A DNA stretch of 64,000 nt, from NCBI GenBank assembly GCA_011037195.1, contig JAAEAF010002582.1, positions 1-64,000 of the forward strand. The letters run 5' to 3'. The position numbers and the translations under genes were made by a program. Positions 21,473 to 31,311 of this stretch are shown piece by piece (positions within the stretch are counted from its first letter, which is position 1; every line of letters starts with the position of its first letter). Source of the DNA: Triatoma infestans (Eukaryota; Arthropoda; Insecta; Hemiptera; Reduviidae). The notes below the pieces were generated by a model. It searched no databases. It was not told the DNA's origin and was given only the letters and a program-made list of their open reading frames with translations.

Positions 21473-22574
21473 GGCCTCTACACGGTTAGCGTATTGACAA
21501 TAATATTGACCTTGTAAGGTGAAAAAATTGTATTGACGGTCGGTATTGATGAAATTCGGATTTTCTAATTTTCGGGTATCACTACTGAGAATTGGAGAGG
21601 ATATTGACAATAATATTGACCGTGAAGGGGCGGCGCCAATATTTCCATCAATACTCAAGTTCAGTAGTTTTATACAACGTTGAAACTAACCTCAAAAAAC
21701 AGTGATTACAATAACCTTACAAAGGTACTTTGGAAAGATTTGTGTATTAAAATGAAACTTCAATCATACATTTTTTTTAAGGTGATTGTAATTTTTTTTA
21801 ATCTTATTTTTCTGATTAACATACATTTCGTATAGTCAATTAAATAGTCCTTTCATTACAGTTCAGTTCAAAATAGGATCCAGTGGAAGTTCTTGGGAAA
21901 GATTTGTGTATTAAAATAAAACTTCAATCATACATTTTTTTAAGGTGATTGTAATTTTTTCAAAGTCTTGTAGGACATATATAAAGGTTTGACAGGTTTC
22001 TATTACAGCTTTGCTGATAGTTGTTGGGGATATTATGACTGAAAACTTCAAGGCTGAAAAATTTCTTCCTGTGGCCATGTACCTCCAGGGTTAAGGCTAA
22101 TCTTTCCCTAACCACTTATATTTTCTCTCATATTTCTGTCCTCTCTTTTCAAAAATGGTTCAACCATCTGTAACAGTTTGTTAAAAATATGTTCATCCAT
22201 TCGATAAAGTAGTTCTTGAAATCTTCAACACACGCAGAGGCTGATTTCCTTTAAAAGTACTAAATGAGAATATTCATCTCTCTTCTTCAACCATTCTTTT
22301 ATCCAGTGTTTGCATTTTACTTGACGAATAGTGCCAAACGCCAAAATAATAGCTATGCAAGCTTTTGTACGATTATTCATTTTTTGGAAGGGAAATAACC
22401 AGCAAAAAACCGAGTAAAACCACGTAGATTCATTCATTCTCCTAGTGGCAGAAGTAGTAAGTACTGAGTAAAGTTATGGACAAAAATATTGATCGTCTAA
22501 GGTAATGAAGTATTGAGACCGGTTAGCACGTTTATTGATGGTTATATTGTCAATACCAATATTGCTTTAGGGCA
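21473..22574 (-). pseudogene. PIF/Harbinger element, N-terminal transposase remnant
   Basis: The minus strand, across several frames, reads HWIKEWLKKRDEYSHLVLLK (22320-22260), then RMDEHIFNKLLQMVEPFLKR (22203-22144), then RLALTLRYMATGRNFSALKF (about 22110-22050), then SVIISPTTISKAVIETCQ. This is the conserved N-terminal half of Harbinger (ALP1/HARBI1-type) transposases. The catalytic half is missing, so the element is an internally deleted derivative. Imperfect terminal repeats are suggested: GGCCTCTACACGG...TATTGACAATA at the left and the inverse of GCCCTAAAG...TATTGACAATA at the right. ATTGACAATAATATTGACC also occurs twice inside (21493 and 21604). Confidence 0.68.
21732..21962. repeat. Direct repeat of ~67 bp within the Harbinger remnant
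   Basis: GGAAAGATTTGTGTATTAAA and ACTTCAATCATACATTTTTT, then AAGGTGATTGTAATTTTT, occur at 21732-21800 and again at 21896-21962 with almost no change. Confidence 0.8.
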
Positions 22575-22589
22575 ATTGAATAAAGATTT

Positions 22590-22675
22590 CAAAGATTAAT
22601 GAAAATTATTTAAATTTTATATTTGTATTAACTGCAATTAAGGGAAAGTCGTGTGAGTGATTAACGCCAAATATT
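22590..22675 (+). mobile_element. Old HINE-A 3' end
   Basis: GGGAAAGTCGTGTGAGTGAT followed by AACGCCAAAT resembles the HINE-A end with a broken hairpin. Confidence 0.35.
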
Positions 22676-22740
22676 TTATTTTTAGTTTGACACAAAGGGA
22701 CGTATGAATATAGTCTAGCTAATGCTTTTACTACCTCTTT

Positions 22741-23915
22741 TTTAAGCATGTTCTGGAACAAGTATGCAAAAATAATCTAGCACTTACTTAACTTACCAGT
22801 ATTTAGTTACTAGCAAGCATTTGCTTAATTTTCCAGCAAATGTTGAATTATACATGAATAAAACCAAGCATGTGCTAGTAATGTGTAAGCATTTGCTTAA
22901 GATTTACCAAGCCAAGTCTCAGTAGCTTGAAGTTTGTTCTGTGACGAGTCAGTATTGCCTTCTACTTGATTTAATGGCGCAAATTGTGAATATCCGATGC
23001 AGGAAACTCCATTTGTACAGATTTAATAAAGAAAATGTTGAATTAATTTCGAACACTTTCTTGGACGAAAGTGACGAGACACATGGTGGTGCGTTATCAT
23101 CAAAGGAACGAATGCAAATATTTCTTCGCTTTGTTGGTGATCCGGGTTTCCAAGTTGGGATAGCAGAAGATGCGGGAGTGCATCAAAGTACTGTTAGTAA
23201 AACCATTGATTTCGTCAGTCATAAAATTTTTCAAAAAGCACATCAGTGGATAAAATTTCCGTCACGGCTACAAGAAATCACAATAGCTAAAATCACTTCT
23301 TATTGTGATCGGTGCTCTTGACTGTACACATGTACCAATTTTGAAGCCTCGACTACACGGCGATGAATATATAAACAGAAAAAATTTCGCTTCTATAAAT
23401 GTACAAGCAACCTGTAATTCGAACGAATTTTTTACAATTGTTGATGCTAGCTGGCCTGGTTCTGTACATGACAGTCGCATATTTAAGAATTCACGTGTGA
23501 ATGAAAGATTGTGAGAACACGCGGGAGCTGGTAATACCGTAGCCGGCCAAGAGCCTTCTCACAGCTCTTACATAACTGTTCCAGAGCTTGTAATTTCGGA
23601 GTTTGTGGCTTATTTAATAAAACTGATAATTGTTGGATCATGGAAATAAAGTGATAATTGGTAAATTTCTATATCAGTTTCTGATATATTTGTCATAGTG
23701 GAGCCTAAATATGCACTTCACAAGACCAAAACAAACTGTAAACACTAAAACACAACAAATAAAAGTTTTTCCATATGCTGGAAAAACTTGTAGCACTTTC
23801 TGGTCAATACAAGCAAAAGGTTATTCATATCAATTTAAGCAAATGCTATTACTTGCTAGTATTTGCTGATATCATTTGCTTTTACTTATTGCTTGTACTT
23901 ATAGTATGTTCTATA
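22741..23915 (+). mobile_element. PIF/Harbinger element with subterminal inverted repeats
   Basis: The transposase remnant at 22941-23514 is flanked by inverted, imperfect repeats rich in AGCATTTGCTTAA. GTAAGCATTTGCTTAAGATT (about 22886) and CTAGCAAGCATTTGCTTAAT (22810) on the left are mirrored by AATTTAAGCAAATGCT (23832) and ACTTGCTAGTATTTGC on the right. Outermost pieces AAGCATGTTCTGGAACAAGT and ACTTATAGTATGTTCT are loosely inverted. The exact termini and the expected 3-bp duplication are not visible to me. Confidence 0.55.
22941..23514 (+). pseudogene. HARBI1-like Harbinger transposase, frameshifted
   Basis: The first frame (22941-23310) has the helix-turn-helix-like block VGIAEDAGVHQSTVSKTIDF and QWIKFPS. 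The second frame (23305-23514) has IGALDCTHVPILKP with the first catalytic Asp, GDEYINRKNFASINVQATC, and ASWPGSVHDSRIF with the second catalytic Asp. The order matches HARBI1-type DDE transposases. A frameshift at about 23300 and loss of the C-terminus carrying the third acidic residue make it inactive. The true start is probably upstream of 22941 or lost. Confidence 0.82.
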
Positions 23916-24489
23916 TTTTTATGCATACGTCTCAAAAGTCATTACAAAAAAAACATATGTTTGGGAATATGGCGTATATGAAGTTTATAATGTTGCAGGT
24001 TATATTGCAAGGACGTGATCGTATTTCAATTTTTAAGAACCGTAATAGTTTAGTCCTACCTAGTAACCCTACAGTTTATGTGTAAAAATAACTTATTTTC
24101 AATAAATCACCAGTGAATAAAACATTTCAATTTATTGTAAATTGAAAAATCAATTAAAAAAAAAAAAGAATTTTTAGATTAAAAACAATGCAAAGTACTT
24201 TTAAAGTAATAAATATAACATAACACGAGCAATATATAAACCAACTATATGATTAATTTTGTACAAATGACCTCCAAAGTATAAAACACTATATTCAACA
24301 AAAAGCTATGAATGAAATTTGGTAAACAGATTATGAAACTTGTATAAACATTAGAATTGTAACCCAGTGATAGAAACTGACATACGGATATATGAATAAA
24401 AATATACGTCATTTCTCAGTTTATCGAATATATATGAATTTAAAAACTTATTTTTTTGAGTTTTTCAATTATAAGAAATGAAAGTAGAT
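23916..24489. other. AT-rich spacer
   Basis: Nothing recognised. Confidence 0.5.
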
Positions 24490-24902
24490 TTTTCTTTTTT
24501 ATTCTTGTTAGATTTTCGAGATTGAGTTTTAACCGGAAATACATATCTAGTGACCCCAGAGTTCGAAAAAGATTTTAGCGAATTATCTGTCTTTATGTAG
24601 GATTAAATGTATATACCTATGTGTATTGTGTGTAAACAAAACATCTGAAAAACGAAAAATCTTAAGGAAGCTCAAATTTGGTATTCCGTATAGGCGTCAC
24701 AACCGAACCTGACAACAAGGGTTTGGTCAAAAATCTATCCGCCGGAAATACGACGATATTGAAGTTTTCATTTTTTACTGAGTAATCGCGATTTTCTCAA
24801 AAATGGGGCTAACTGGGGTTTCTTAAAGTTTTGTAATACTATCTAAACACCATAAATGCCAATCCCTTTCATTTGGAACATTTTTCAGGAAAATTGTTCT
24901 TC
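24490..24902 (+). mobile_element. Degraded HINE-A, left part
   Basis: TTTTCGAGATTGAGTTTTAA followed by CCGGAAATACAT, then GTATTCCGTATAGGCGTCAC and TTCATTTGGAACATTTTTCA. Interrupted by a SINE at about 24905. A remainder with GAAGTGCGTCTTTAGTGAAT is at 25215-25250. Confidence 0.6.
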
Positions 24903-24904
24903 TT

Positions 24905-25144
24905 GGCGGTGCGTCCTCACGTTGGTCAGTAGCCAGAATTTAGGGTTCAATTGCCGTGAGGGCAAAGTCGGTGTTGACCCAGCATCGTTATAAAAAGCAC
25001 AGTTAGTAGCGCCTTAAGTAGCGAAGGCCGGAACAGAGTGGGAACTGCGGCGTAATTACCACACGCCCTCCCTATTCAAATTGCCGTCTGGCAAGCCTTG
25101 GCCCTTCATGGGCTGTTGCGGCATAGGGAGTTTTAGGGTTCTAA
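24905..25144 (+). mobile_element. tRNA-derived SINE (family 1)
   Basis: A tRNA-like head with an eroded B-box (GGGTTCAATTGCC near 24943), then the family-1 body: CGGTGTTGACCCAGCATCGT, AAGTAGCGAAGGCCGGAAC, and the tail CCTTGGCCCTTCATGGGCTG. Inserted in an old HINE-A module. Matching copies are at 26.4 and 57.1 kb. Confidence 0.75.
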
Positions 25145-25295
25145 GGGTGCAGTGACGTTAATTAATGTTTACTGTGAAGTCCCACTTCAATGTAATGGTA
25201 AACGTCTGTATGATATAAGAAGTGCGTCTTTAGTGAATAAGTTTTTTTTTTAAAAAAATTTGGAATGTTAACTGCAGAGAATATATGATGTTAAA

Positions 25296-25558
25296 TGTAA
25301 CAGCAACCAAATAGGGATCAGAGACCAAAGACAGTAAGAGACACAGATTGCCTGGACTTTACAGTAGAGAAATGTTCAAGGTAGAGTGGTAAATGGGTAA
25401 TGACACGTAGTGATTGCTGGTATTGAACTGTCCTGAACTGTATCGAACTGTGTTTTTATGGACTGTCCGTCGTTATATTTATACAGTTTCTCCCACTCCA
25501 ATCTGAGAGAGTGCTTGGGTTTGTTTCTCTTCTCTTACTGTCTTTGGTTGCTGTTACA
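25296..25558. mobile_element. 263-bp TIR element with TAAA duplication
   Basis: Ends TGTAACAGCAACCAAA... and ...TTTGGTTGCTGTTACA are perfect inverses. The inversion continues through GACAGTAAGAGA after an 18-bp insert in the left arm that partly repeats CCAAA. Exact 4-bp direct repeats TAAA flank it (25292-25295, 25559-25562). Inside, TTATATTTATACAGTTTC looks like a TATA box. TG...CA ends with 4-bp duplications would suit a small solo LTR; arms of about 28 bp suit a MITE better. Confidence 0.7.
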
Positions 25559-25679
25559 TAAATTTAAAAATGTTATTAAAGTTTGTTGCAATTGGCGCTG
25601 CCTTCTGGAGACTGCAATCATTGAGTTACTGTATGCCTTAAGTAGGTACATGTATCCTTACCATCTCTACGTTTAGGTT

Positions 25680-26272
25680 TTTAGTGGGGGGGGGGGGGAT
25701 GGACTGCGACCAATCCAAGTAATGATGACCCCACACTGGTACCGTAGGTGAGCTTGCTCCAAGTTGAGCTCCCTAAAGAATCCCAGACTCTTGGAAGATT
25801 GTAGGCTACTATTTTCCCCTCCCCACCTGGTGACAACCCGGGCTGTTAAATCTTCTTTGGATGAAGGCGCGTTGCAGTCGGTGAGGAGATGTAGTGGAGT
25901 TTCCTCCATCTCCCCACAGAATCAGCATGTACCATCATCTTCTAGGCCCAGCTTCTTCAGGTGTCTCCTGAGTCTGTAAAGCCCCATAAGAATATGGATC
26001 TTGTTTTTACTCAGACTGATGGCAGGCCTTCGACACTTTCCTGGGTTATAACCTCCCAGACAGAGACCTTGGCCTGCCTCGCCCCCGGAGAGTATTCCAG
26101 AGAGGTGCTCTTTTCGCCATCTCCTCTTTCTTGATTTTTCCCAAAAGAGTTTAGGCCCCAAGAGAGGAGATGCAGCGCCTTCTTTTGCCAGGGTGTCGGC
26201 CAATTCATTGCCATCCACGCCGGCATGTCCCCGCACCCAGAATAGGGTAAATTTATTTCTTCTGCCTAGGTC
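25680..26272 (-). pseudogene. LINE RNase H end and C-terminal domain
   Basis: The minus strand reads TLFWVRGHAGVDGNELADTL, the last RNase H block with its catalytic Asp. Then come LYRLRRHLKKLGLEDDG and the zinc-like motif C-x2-C...H-x4-C with EETPLHLLTDC, and ELNLEQAHLRYQCG at the end. The upstream RNase H and RT parts are missing. A frame change falls at about 25915. A G-run (25685-25698) lies at the 3' end. Confidence 0.78.
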
Positions 26273-26329
26273 TTCTTAAGCTTATTTAAGCAATCATGTT
26301 TATGTTAGCAAACAAATTTCAGGTTTAAA

Positions 26330-26415
26330 GAATAACGTGTCAGGTTTTATAAAAATTGTATTAACTGCATAGAATGAGAAAGTCGTGTGAGCGTTTTTTG
26401 ACCCAGATTTTTGAA
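26330..26415 (+). mobile_element. Old HINE-A 3' end
   Basis: AATGAGAAAGTCGTGTGAGC and GACCCAGATTTTT keep the HINE-A right terminus in eroded form. Confidence 0.4.
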
Positions 26416-26432
26416 AAACTGATGAAAGCAGT

Positions 26433-26623
26433 AAGTCTTCACGCGTTGGTCTAGTGGCTAGCGCATACGTCTTTCGTGCGAGAATTCAGGGTTCGATTCC
26501 ATTAAGGTGTTAAGGGAAATCGGTGTTGACCCAGCATCGTGATAAAAAGTGGTAGCGCCCTGGCTAGCGAAGACCGGAACTAAACGGCGTGGGAAATGCG
26601 GCGTGCTTACCACACACCTCCCT
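26433..26623 (+). mobile_element. SINE family 1, left part
   Basis: A-box region (GGTCTAGTGGCTAGCGCA) and a perfect B-box (GGTTCGATTCC, 26490-26500), followed by CGGTGTTGACCCAGCATCGT. Cut at 26623 by an LTR-like insert; the tail resumes at 26932. Confidence 0.82.
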
Positions 26624-26928
26624 TGTAATGGCATCCAGCGGAGAGAAGAGAGGCTCTCTCTGGTTAACAGTGACTACTCTTTGCCTTATGCAGGTAGAGT
26701 GGGAGAACCTGTGTACATAAGCCAGTGAGAATCTATCTAGAGGATATCTAATCAGATTCAACCATACATCGCATCGTGCCATATCTCTACTCCCACCTTT
26801 TATTCTATCAGTTTCATTATAAAGTCCAGGGCCAGTTAGTGAAAACTTATAGCTACATTATAACAGTGTCTTCATATCTCGTTCATTCAATCAACCTTAA
26901 TTTCTCTCCTCAACAACTTCATTATACC
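26624..26928. mobile_element. LTR-like insert inside SINE
   Basis: About 305 bp beginning TGTAATGG and ending near CATTATA, splitting a family-1 SINE between CCTCCCT and TATTCAAAT. CCCT occurs on both sides (26620-26623 and 26929-26932) as a likely 4-bp duplication. The purine-rich start AGCGGAGAGAAGAGAGGCTC resembles the LTR at 16.93 kb. The right end is uncertain by a few bases. Confidence 0.6.
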
Positions 26929-26931
26929 CCC

Positions 26932-27000
26932 TATTCAAATCGTCGTCTGGACGGCCTTGGCCCTTCATGGGCTGTTGCGTGAATAGGGTTTTAGGGATGT
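26932..27000 (+). mobile_element. SINE family 1, right part
   Basis: TATTCAAATCGTCGTCTGGA and CCTTGGCCCTTCATGGGCTG complete the split SINE. Confidence 0.8.
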
Positions 27001-28286
27001 TAAACAGTAATAGCATTTCTCCCTATCTCTGCTAAGAGGATATTGCGAACAGTATATCTTCTGGACTTCATATTTTAAAGTCTATGATATCATAATGTTT
27101 CAAAATATCCGTAAAAGATTGGTGATTGATTAAAACGGACGATGATTATAAAATGAAATTATGACGGGAACAAAATAAATCTCTTAATCTTTATATTGGT
27201 TATAAATGTACATCCAGAGAGAATTATATATAGAATTTCGGTCAAGGAGGTTGTAAAATTTCTCAGATTTAACGAGCCGGTTGTTAAATTTCCTTATGAA
27301 GGAATAAAAATGATAAAGGACTACTCTCTATTTTTGTTGAAAGTATTTGGATGTAATGTAGTTAAAAAACATTTATTATGCTTAAATTTATGGATAACTA
27401 TAAATTACAGATTCAACCATAAATTTACGGGAGTAATTTCATAAAGAAGAGACAAATTTTTGTGAAAATCAAAAATATCTTTTTTAAGAAATTATTATAA
27501 GAAATTTTGCTTTTATTAAATTTGTAAAATAAAATATACTATTTATTTAACTGTTTATGAAAATATTTTCCAATAGATTATCGTTTCGTGTGGGTCAGCC
27601 TGTCATAGAGCGATGATGAAATATATTCATGAATTAGATACTTTAAAATTGTAATTGCTCATAATAGAGCTTATAGAGATTTCTCATGATTTTTGTGGCG
27701 TTCTGTAAGAGGCTCATAATTGAATATGTAAAGAGAAATAAATCTAAAATCCAGAAGGGAAAATATATGACGTAACTTTGTCACTCTTTCATCCACACAT
27801 ATTTTCTTTGGCCATAAGGAAGTAAGCCAGTTTTTTTAAAAAGGAAGTGAAACCAGTTTTACCAACACGACCGCTCTAGCGGTTACGTCGCCCCAGATAA
27901 AAAAGACAAATTGCCGCCCCTTAAGAATATACATATATTTTTTTAAGCATGTTCAAACACAAGTTGAAGTAGCGCTCTGCTCACGTGCTAATGCTATTCT
28001 ATTCAGACAAATATATGCATGTACAAACAAGTTCAAGCATCGTCCTTTAAAAATTACTTCGTTAATTTTTCAATAATAATGTAAATATTTTTAACTGTTA
28101 CACATAAACAATATAAATTATGCTATGCACTGTAAATTTTTAGCGAACGAAAAAAAATCGATGCGTGAAATTTTCTGTTTAATTGAGCATTTAACACATC
28201 AATATTTTTCTCACAATTACAGCCAAAATGGCCCCCAGAGTGGGCGCTGCTGAAACTAAGGAAACGCAATCATTTGATACTGTTCA
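27001..28286. other. AT-rich spacer
   Basis: No gene recognised. A few GC-richer bits (27865-27915, 27950-28010) have a repeat-like feel; AAGCATGTTC at 27949 resembles the end of the Harbinger at 22.74 kb. Confidence 0.4.
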
Positions 28287-28830
28287 CAATTTTTTTTTTT
28301 TTTTTTTTTTTTGCGCATCGAAACCAAGATCATTAGCGCCCCTCGAACTGTTTTTTTCTCGAGCCGATTCTACCCCAACTGGGATGGCACATGCCCCGCT
28401 GTTTCCTGTAAGGCATCCAACGCGTTATCTTCGCGGGCAAGATATGTTGGAGCCCCAGGATATCAGACATGTCCAGCAGATCATCGATCCAGTCGACGAG
28501 GGGGAGTGTGGATACCTAAGTAGTGCCAAACTTTACAAGCCGTATAAAATAAATAAATCTTTTATCTGTCAAAATAAATTCCATGTCATTAATCTATCTC
28601 TGATTAATCTATCAAGTAAATATATTTATGAAACATGATGTTATGTATACTATATAATATCTATATCACATATTTAATCCATAAATTAAAAATTTAAAAA
28701 GGTAAATAAATTTGGAAGTTAATTGACCCAACTCATCATTTTGCAAGTGGCTATTTGCATCCTAGAGGAAGTACTTTTATAAATATTCCTTCTCTACAAA
28801 TTTCCTAAATCTAATTAGGGCTGTTCACAA
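28287..28830. repeat. Divergent dispersed repeat, copy 1
   Basis: After a T-run (28291-28310) come AAGATATGTTGGAGCC, ATCGATCCAGTCGAC and GGGAGTGTGGATAC, and at the far end GGAAGTACTTTTATAAATAT. The same blocks in the same order occur at 59.34-59.84 kb. If it is a retroposon with its poly-A at the left, it lies on the minus strand. No coding content seen. Confidence 0.5.
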
Positions 28831-28939
28831 ATTATTTGAAAAAAGCTTATAGCATATAAAGATTCCACGATATATATATATCAAAATTACATATGCGTTA
28901 GTATGTCATTTGTCAGCCCGACAAAATAGATATTATTGT

Positions 28940-29190
28940 GTTGTGGTTGGTTTTCTGCAGAGCTGGAAAGTATCAGAGATATATTCCGTGAAAGCCTGCT
29001 CCTTTTTTGTGGTCATCGACCGGTTTCTGGCGTTCGCCCAAATACACTCAATGTGGTTGTATAAACTAAATTTACTCTGTGCAAATCTATGTTGTCACAC
29101 TGTTTGACAAACGCATCCTGATGATAGGCGAACTCCCGAAACCGGTGGATGACCACAAAAAGAAGCAGCCTATCATGGAAAATATTTCTG
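28940..29190. repeat. Foldback element with hammerhead-like arm
   Basis: The left arm (GTGGTTGG...GCAGAGCTGG, then CGTGAAAGCCTGCTCC, then TTGTGGTCATCGACCGG) is mirrored on the right by CCGGTGGATGACCACAAAAA, GAAGCAGCCTATCATGGAAA. Between the arms lies about 60-70 bp. Confidence 0.75.
29113..29156 (+). ncRNA. Hammerhead-like motif, cleavage base changed
   Basis: CATC (29114-29117), core CTGATGA (29118-29124), a partly paired helix II, GAAA (29138-29141), CCGGT, then G where the cleavable base should be C, and GATG that pairs with CATC. The UG at the cleavage position should block cleavage. Confidence 0.5.
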
Positions 29191-29254
29191 AAAATATTTC
29201 TAATAAATAAATATCTATTATGATCGACAAATGTGGTTTGAGAAAAAAAATGAA

Positions 29255-29880
29255 AGAAAATGAAAAAAAAAAAAAAAAAAAAAAAATTGTCTAATCAAAA
29301 TATTCATAGTACGACAAATTTAGTAAAATTAAACGACGACAAATATGTAGTTCTGTGTGGCAAAAATGTTTGAATTAACGACAAAATATAAAAATTCGCA
29401 TGTAAATTCGTACTTTTTGTTTTATTTATGTTAGGTTATATTTTTATTACATGTATTTTACTTGCTTTTGTTGGGCATTTTTATTATCATAATAACACTA
29501 ATAAAAATCATAAGTGAATATACAAAACAATAAATATGTACTATAATGATTGGCGACTCTTATTTGATAAATAGTTCAAAATTGAATTTATTTTTCCTTT
29601 AATTCCAAATTGCAGCGCGGGGGGGGATCAATTCTTATTTGGGATAAGTTATAAAAATAAGTAAAAGGATATTTTATAAAATAAGTAAAAGGATATTTTA
29701 TAAAATTATGCATTATTTTAATAAAATAAGCATAATTGTTTGTGGTTGTTGTGGTTGGATCCGCAGAGTTAGAAAACTTCGTGAGATACTTTCCGTGATA
29801 GCCTGGCTTCATTTTGTGGTCATCCGCAATACTATTAATTTATTTAGATTAACCACACAATAATTTGCCAATGAATTTTT
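29255..29880 (+). repeat. ~600-bp dispersed repeat, copy 1
   Basis: From an A-run through CGACAAATTTAGTAAAATTA, TTTTGTTGGGCATTTTTATT and GGCGACTCTTATTTGATAAA, to a foldback arm (GTGGTTGGATCCGCAGAG) and ACCACACAATAATTTGCCAA. The copy at 35.99-36.58 kb is closely similar. Contains a 24-bp tandem duplication (AAATAAGTAAAAGGATATTT) at 29655-29702 and a G-run at 29620. Confidence 0.85.
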
Positions 29881-30184
29881 TTTATTTATTAATATCGTTT
29901 GAATTGTTCATTTTTTGTTGATTAAAACGATGTTTTAAAGAAGAAACAAATACTTTATTTATACTTTATTATTTTTCTATTTATTACTTTATATATACTT
30001 TATTTATTAAAATACAGATTTTTAGAGTATTTTATTTTTCACTGAAAGAGAACAATAAAGTGAAACAATAAAAGATCGAACCACCTGACCGCTATTTTAT
30101 TTATTTTGTAGTTACACGAAAGAAAAAAAAAACATTGATTGCAAAAACAGGAATTACATTGATAACAGTAAATTAAAAACAGAA

Positions 30185-30430
30185 TTTTTTTGCGCGGAGT
30201 CATCGACTGATTTCGGGCGGTCACCCATTTTCAGGATGCGTTTTTCAGTAAGAGCAAATTCAGTTTATATACTCACAATTTATACACTGAGTATATAAAC
30301 TGAATTTGTTCTGTGCAAGTCTGTGTTATCACACTGTCCGGCAAAGGCATCCTGAAGATAGGCGAACGCCCGAAACCGGTCGATGACCACAAAATGAAGC
30401 AGGTTACCACGGAAAATGTCTCGGATTATA
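30185..30430. repeat. Foldback element with two hammerhead-like arms
   Basis: Left arm: GGAGTCATCGACTGATTTCG...TTTTCAGGATGC. Right arm: GCATCCTGAAGATAGGCG...GAAACCGGTCGATGACCACA. A second short inverted repeat (TTCAGTTTATATACTCA with TGAGTATATAAACTGAA) sits between them. Confidence 0.8.
30348..30385 (+). ncRNA. Minimal hammerhead ribozyme candidate
   Basis: Helix I strand CATC (30348-30351), core CTGAAGA (30352-30358, fitting CUGANGA), one extra T, helix II hairpin GGCG-AA-CGCC, then C and GAAA (30372-30375). Next is the self-complementary ACCGGT and C (30381) as the predicted cleavage base, then GATG (30382-30385), which pairs with CATC. Helix III can form only between two molecules or tandem copies. 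Core bases and pairing fit a dimeric hammerhead as known from Penelope-like elements. The extra base before helix II and the extra C before GAAA are unusual. Confidence 0.55.
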
Positions 30431-30652
30431 TATATTTTATCGTAAATTGCTACATTTTTAACGTAACAAAATATGCCTATTAGATGGATGTTATTTTCTA
30501 GTGCAGTTTAATATTCCCCTGAATTACATTAAATTCGTCCTGATCAAGGCTGAATTGATATTATTTATAAAATGGTTTTACACAAAACAGTCTCTTAACA
30601 GTCTCACACGAAAAAAAATAATACTGTTTTCAAATTTAGTTAAATTTTTTTT

Positions 30653-31311
30653 TTATTTTCTCTTATTCCTAGTAAGAGGAAGTATTGTAATCGTGTCAAA
30701 TTTTCGATATCAGAGTATTCACCGGAATTAACCTGTTTCGAGGTTTTTAGAAAATTGGTTGTCTGTGTATATGTGTGTGTGTATGTATGTAATAAAACAG
30801 CTTTGCTCAAAGACGAAAAATTGCAGGAAGTTGAAACTTGATATTCCGTTTAGGTATCGCCATGGGATCCGATAGTATGTTATCTGTCAAAATTCCTCAA
30901 CCGGAAGTACCACTTTACTGAATGTTTTTTTTTTTTTTTAAACTTGGTATATCAACTACACATACAATGATCTACAATTTTTATTTGAAACATTTCACTC
31001 GGAAAAAAATTCATTTAAAGGCACTTTTGGAGGAGGAAGTAGGGTTAGGTTTTCCTTTAAAATGCTATTTTCAGTTTATTACACAATTCTATCATCTAAA
31101 TAATATTAATTAAAATTAAATATGTTGTTGAAATTTGGAGTTTGAAGAAAATCAGATAACCGGAAGTACTTTTTTTACTGAATAGTTTTCGCGATTTTAT
31201 TTAAAAAAAAAAAACAAAAAAAAAAAAAAACGATGAATTTTTGTCATTACAATTTTGAAAACTAGAGTAGAAAAAGTGTGTGAGGTTTTTCACACCAGAT
31301 GTTTTTTTTTT
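30653..31311 (+). mobile_element. HINE-A with one module
   Basis: Intact ends (TTTTCTCTTATTCCTAGTAA and GTGTGAGGTTTTTCACACCA) but only about 650 bp. One full module remains and an A-run replaces the others. It begins in a T-run, as its relatives do. Confidence 0.82.

Noticed and set aside
27196..27444. 82-codon open frame as a gene
   Set aside because: Short, AT-rich, without recognisable domain or neighbouring exon-like frames.
28228..28638. 136-codon open frame as a gene
   Set aside because: It runs through a poly-T tract (a run of Phe) and a dispersed repeat, and has no recognisable domain.
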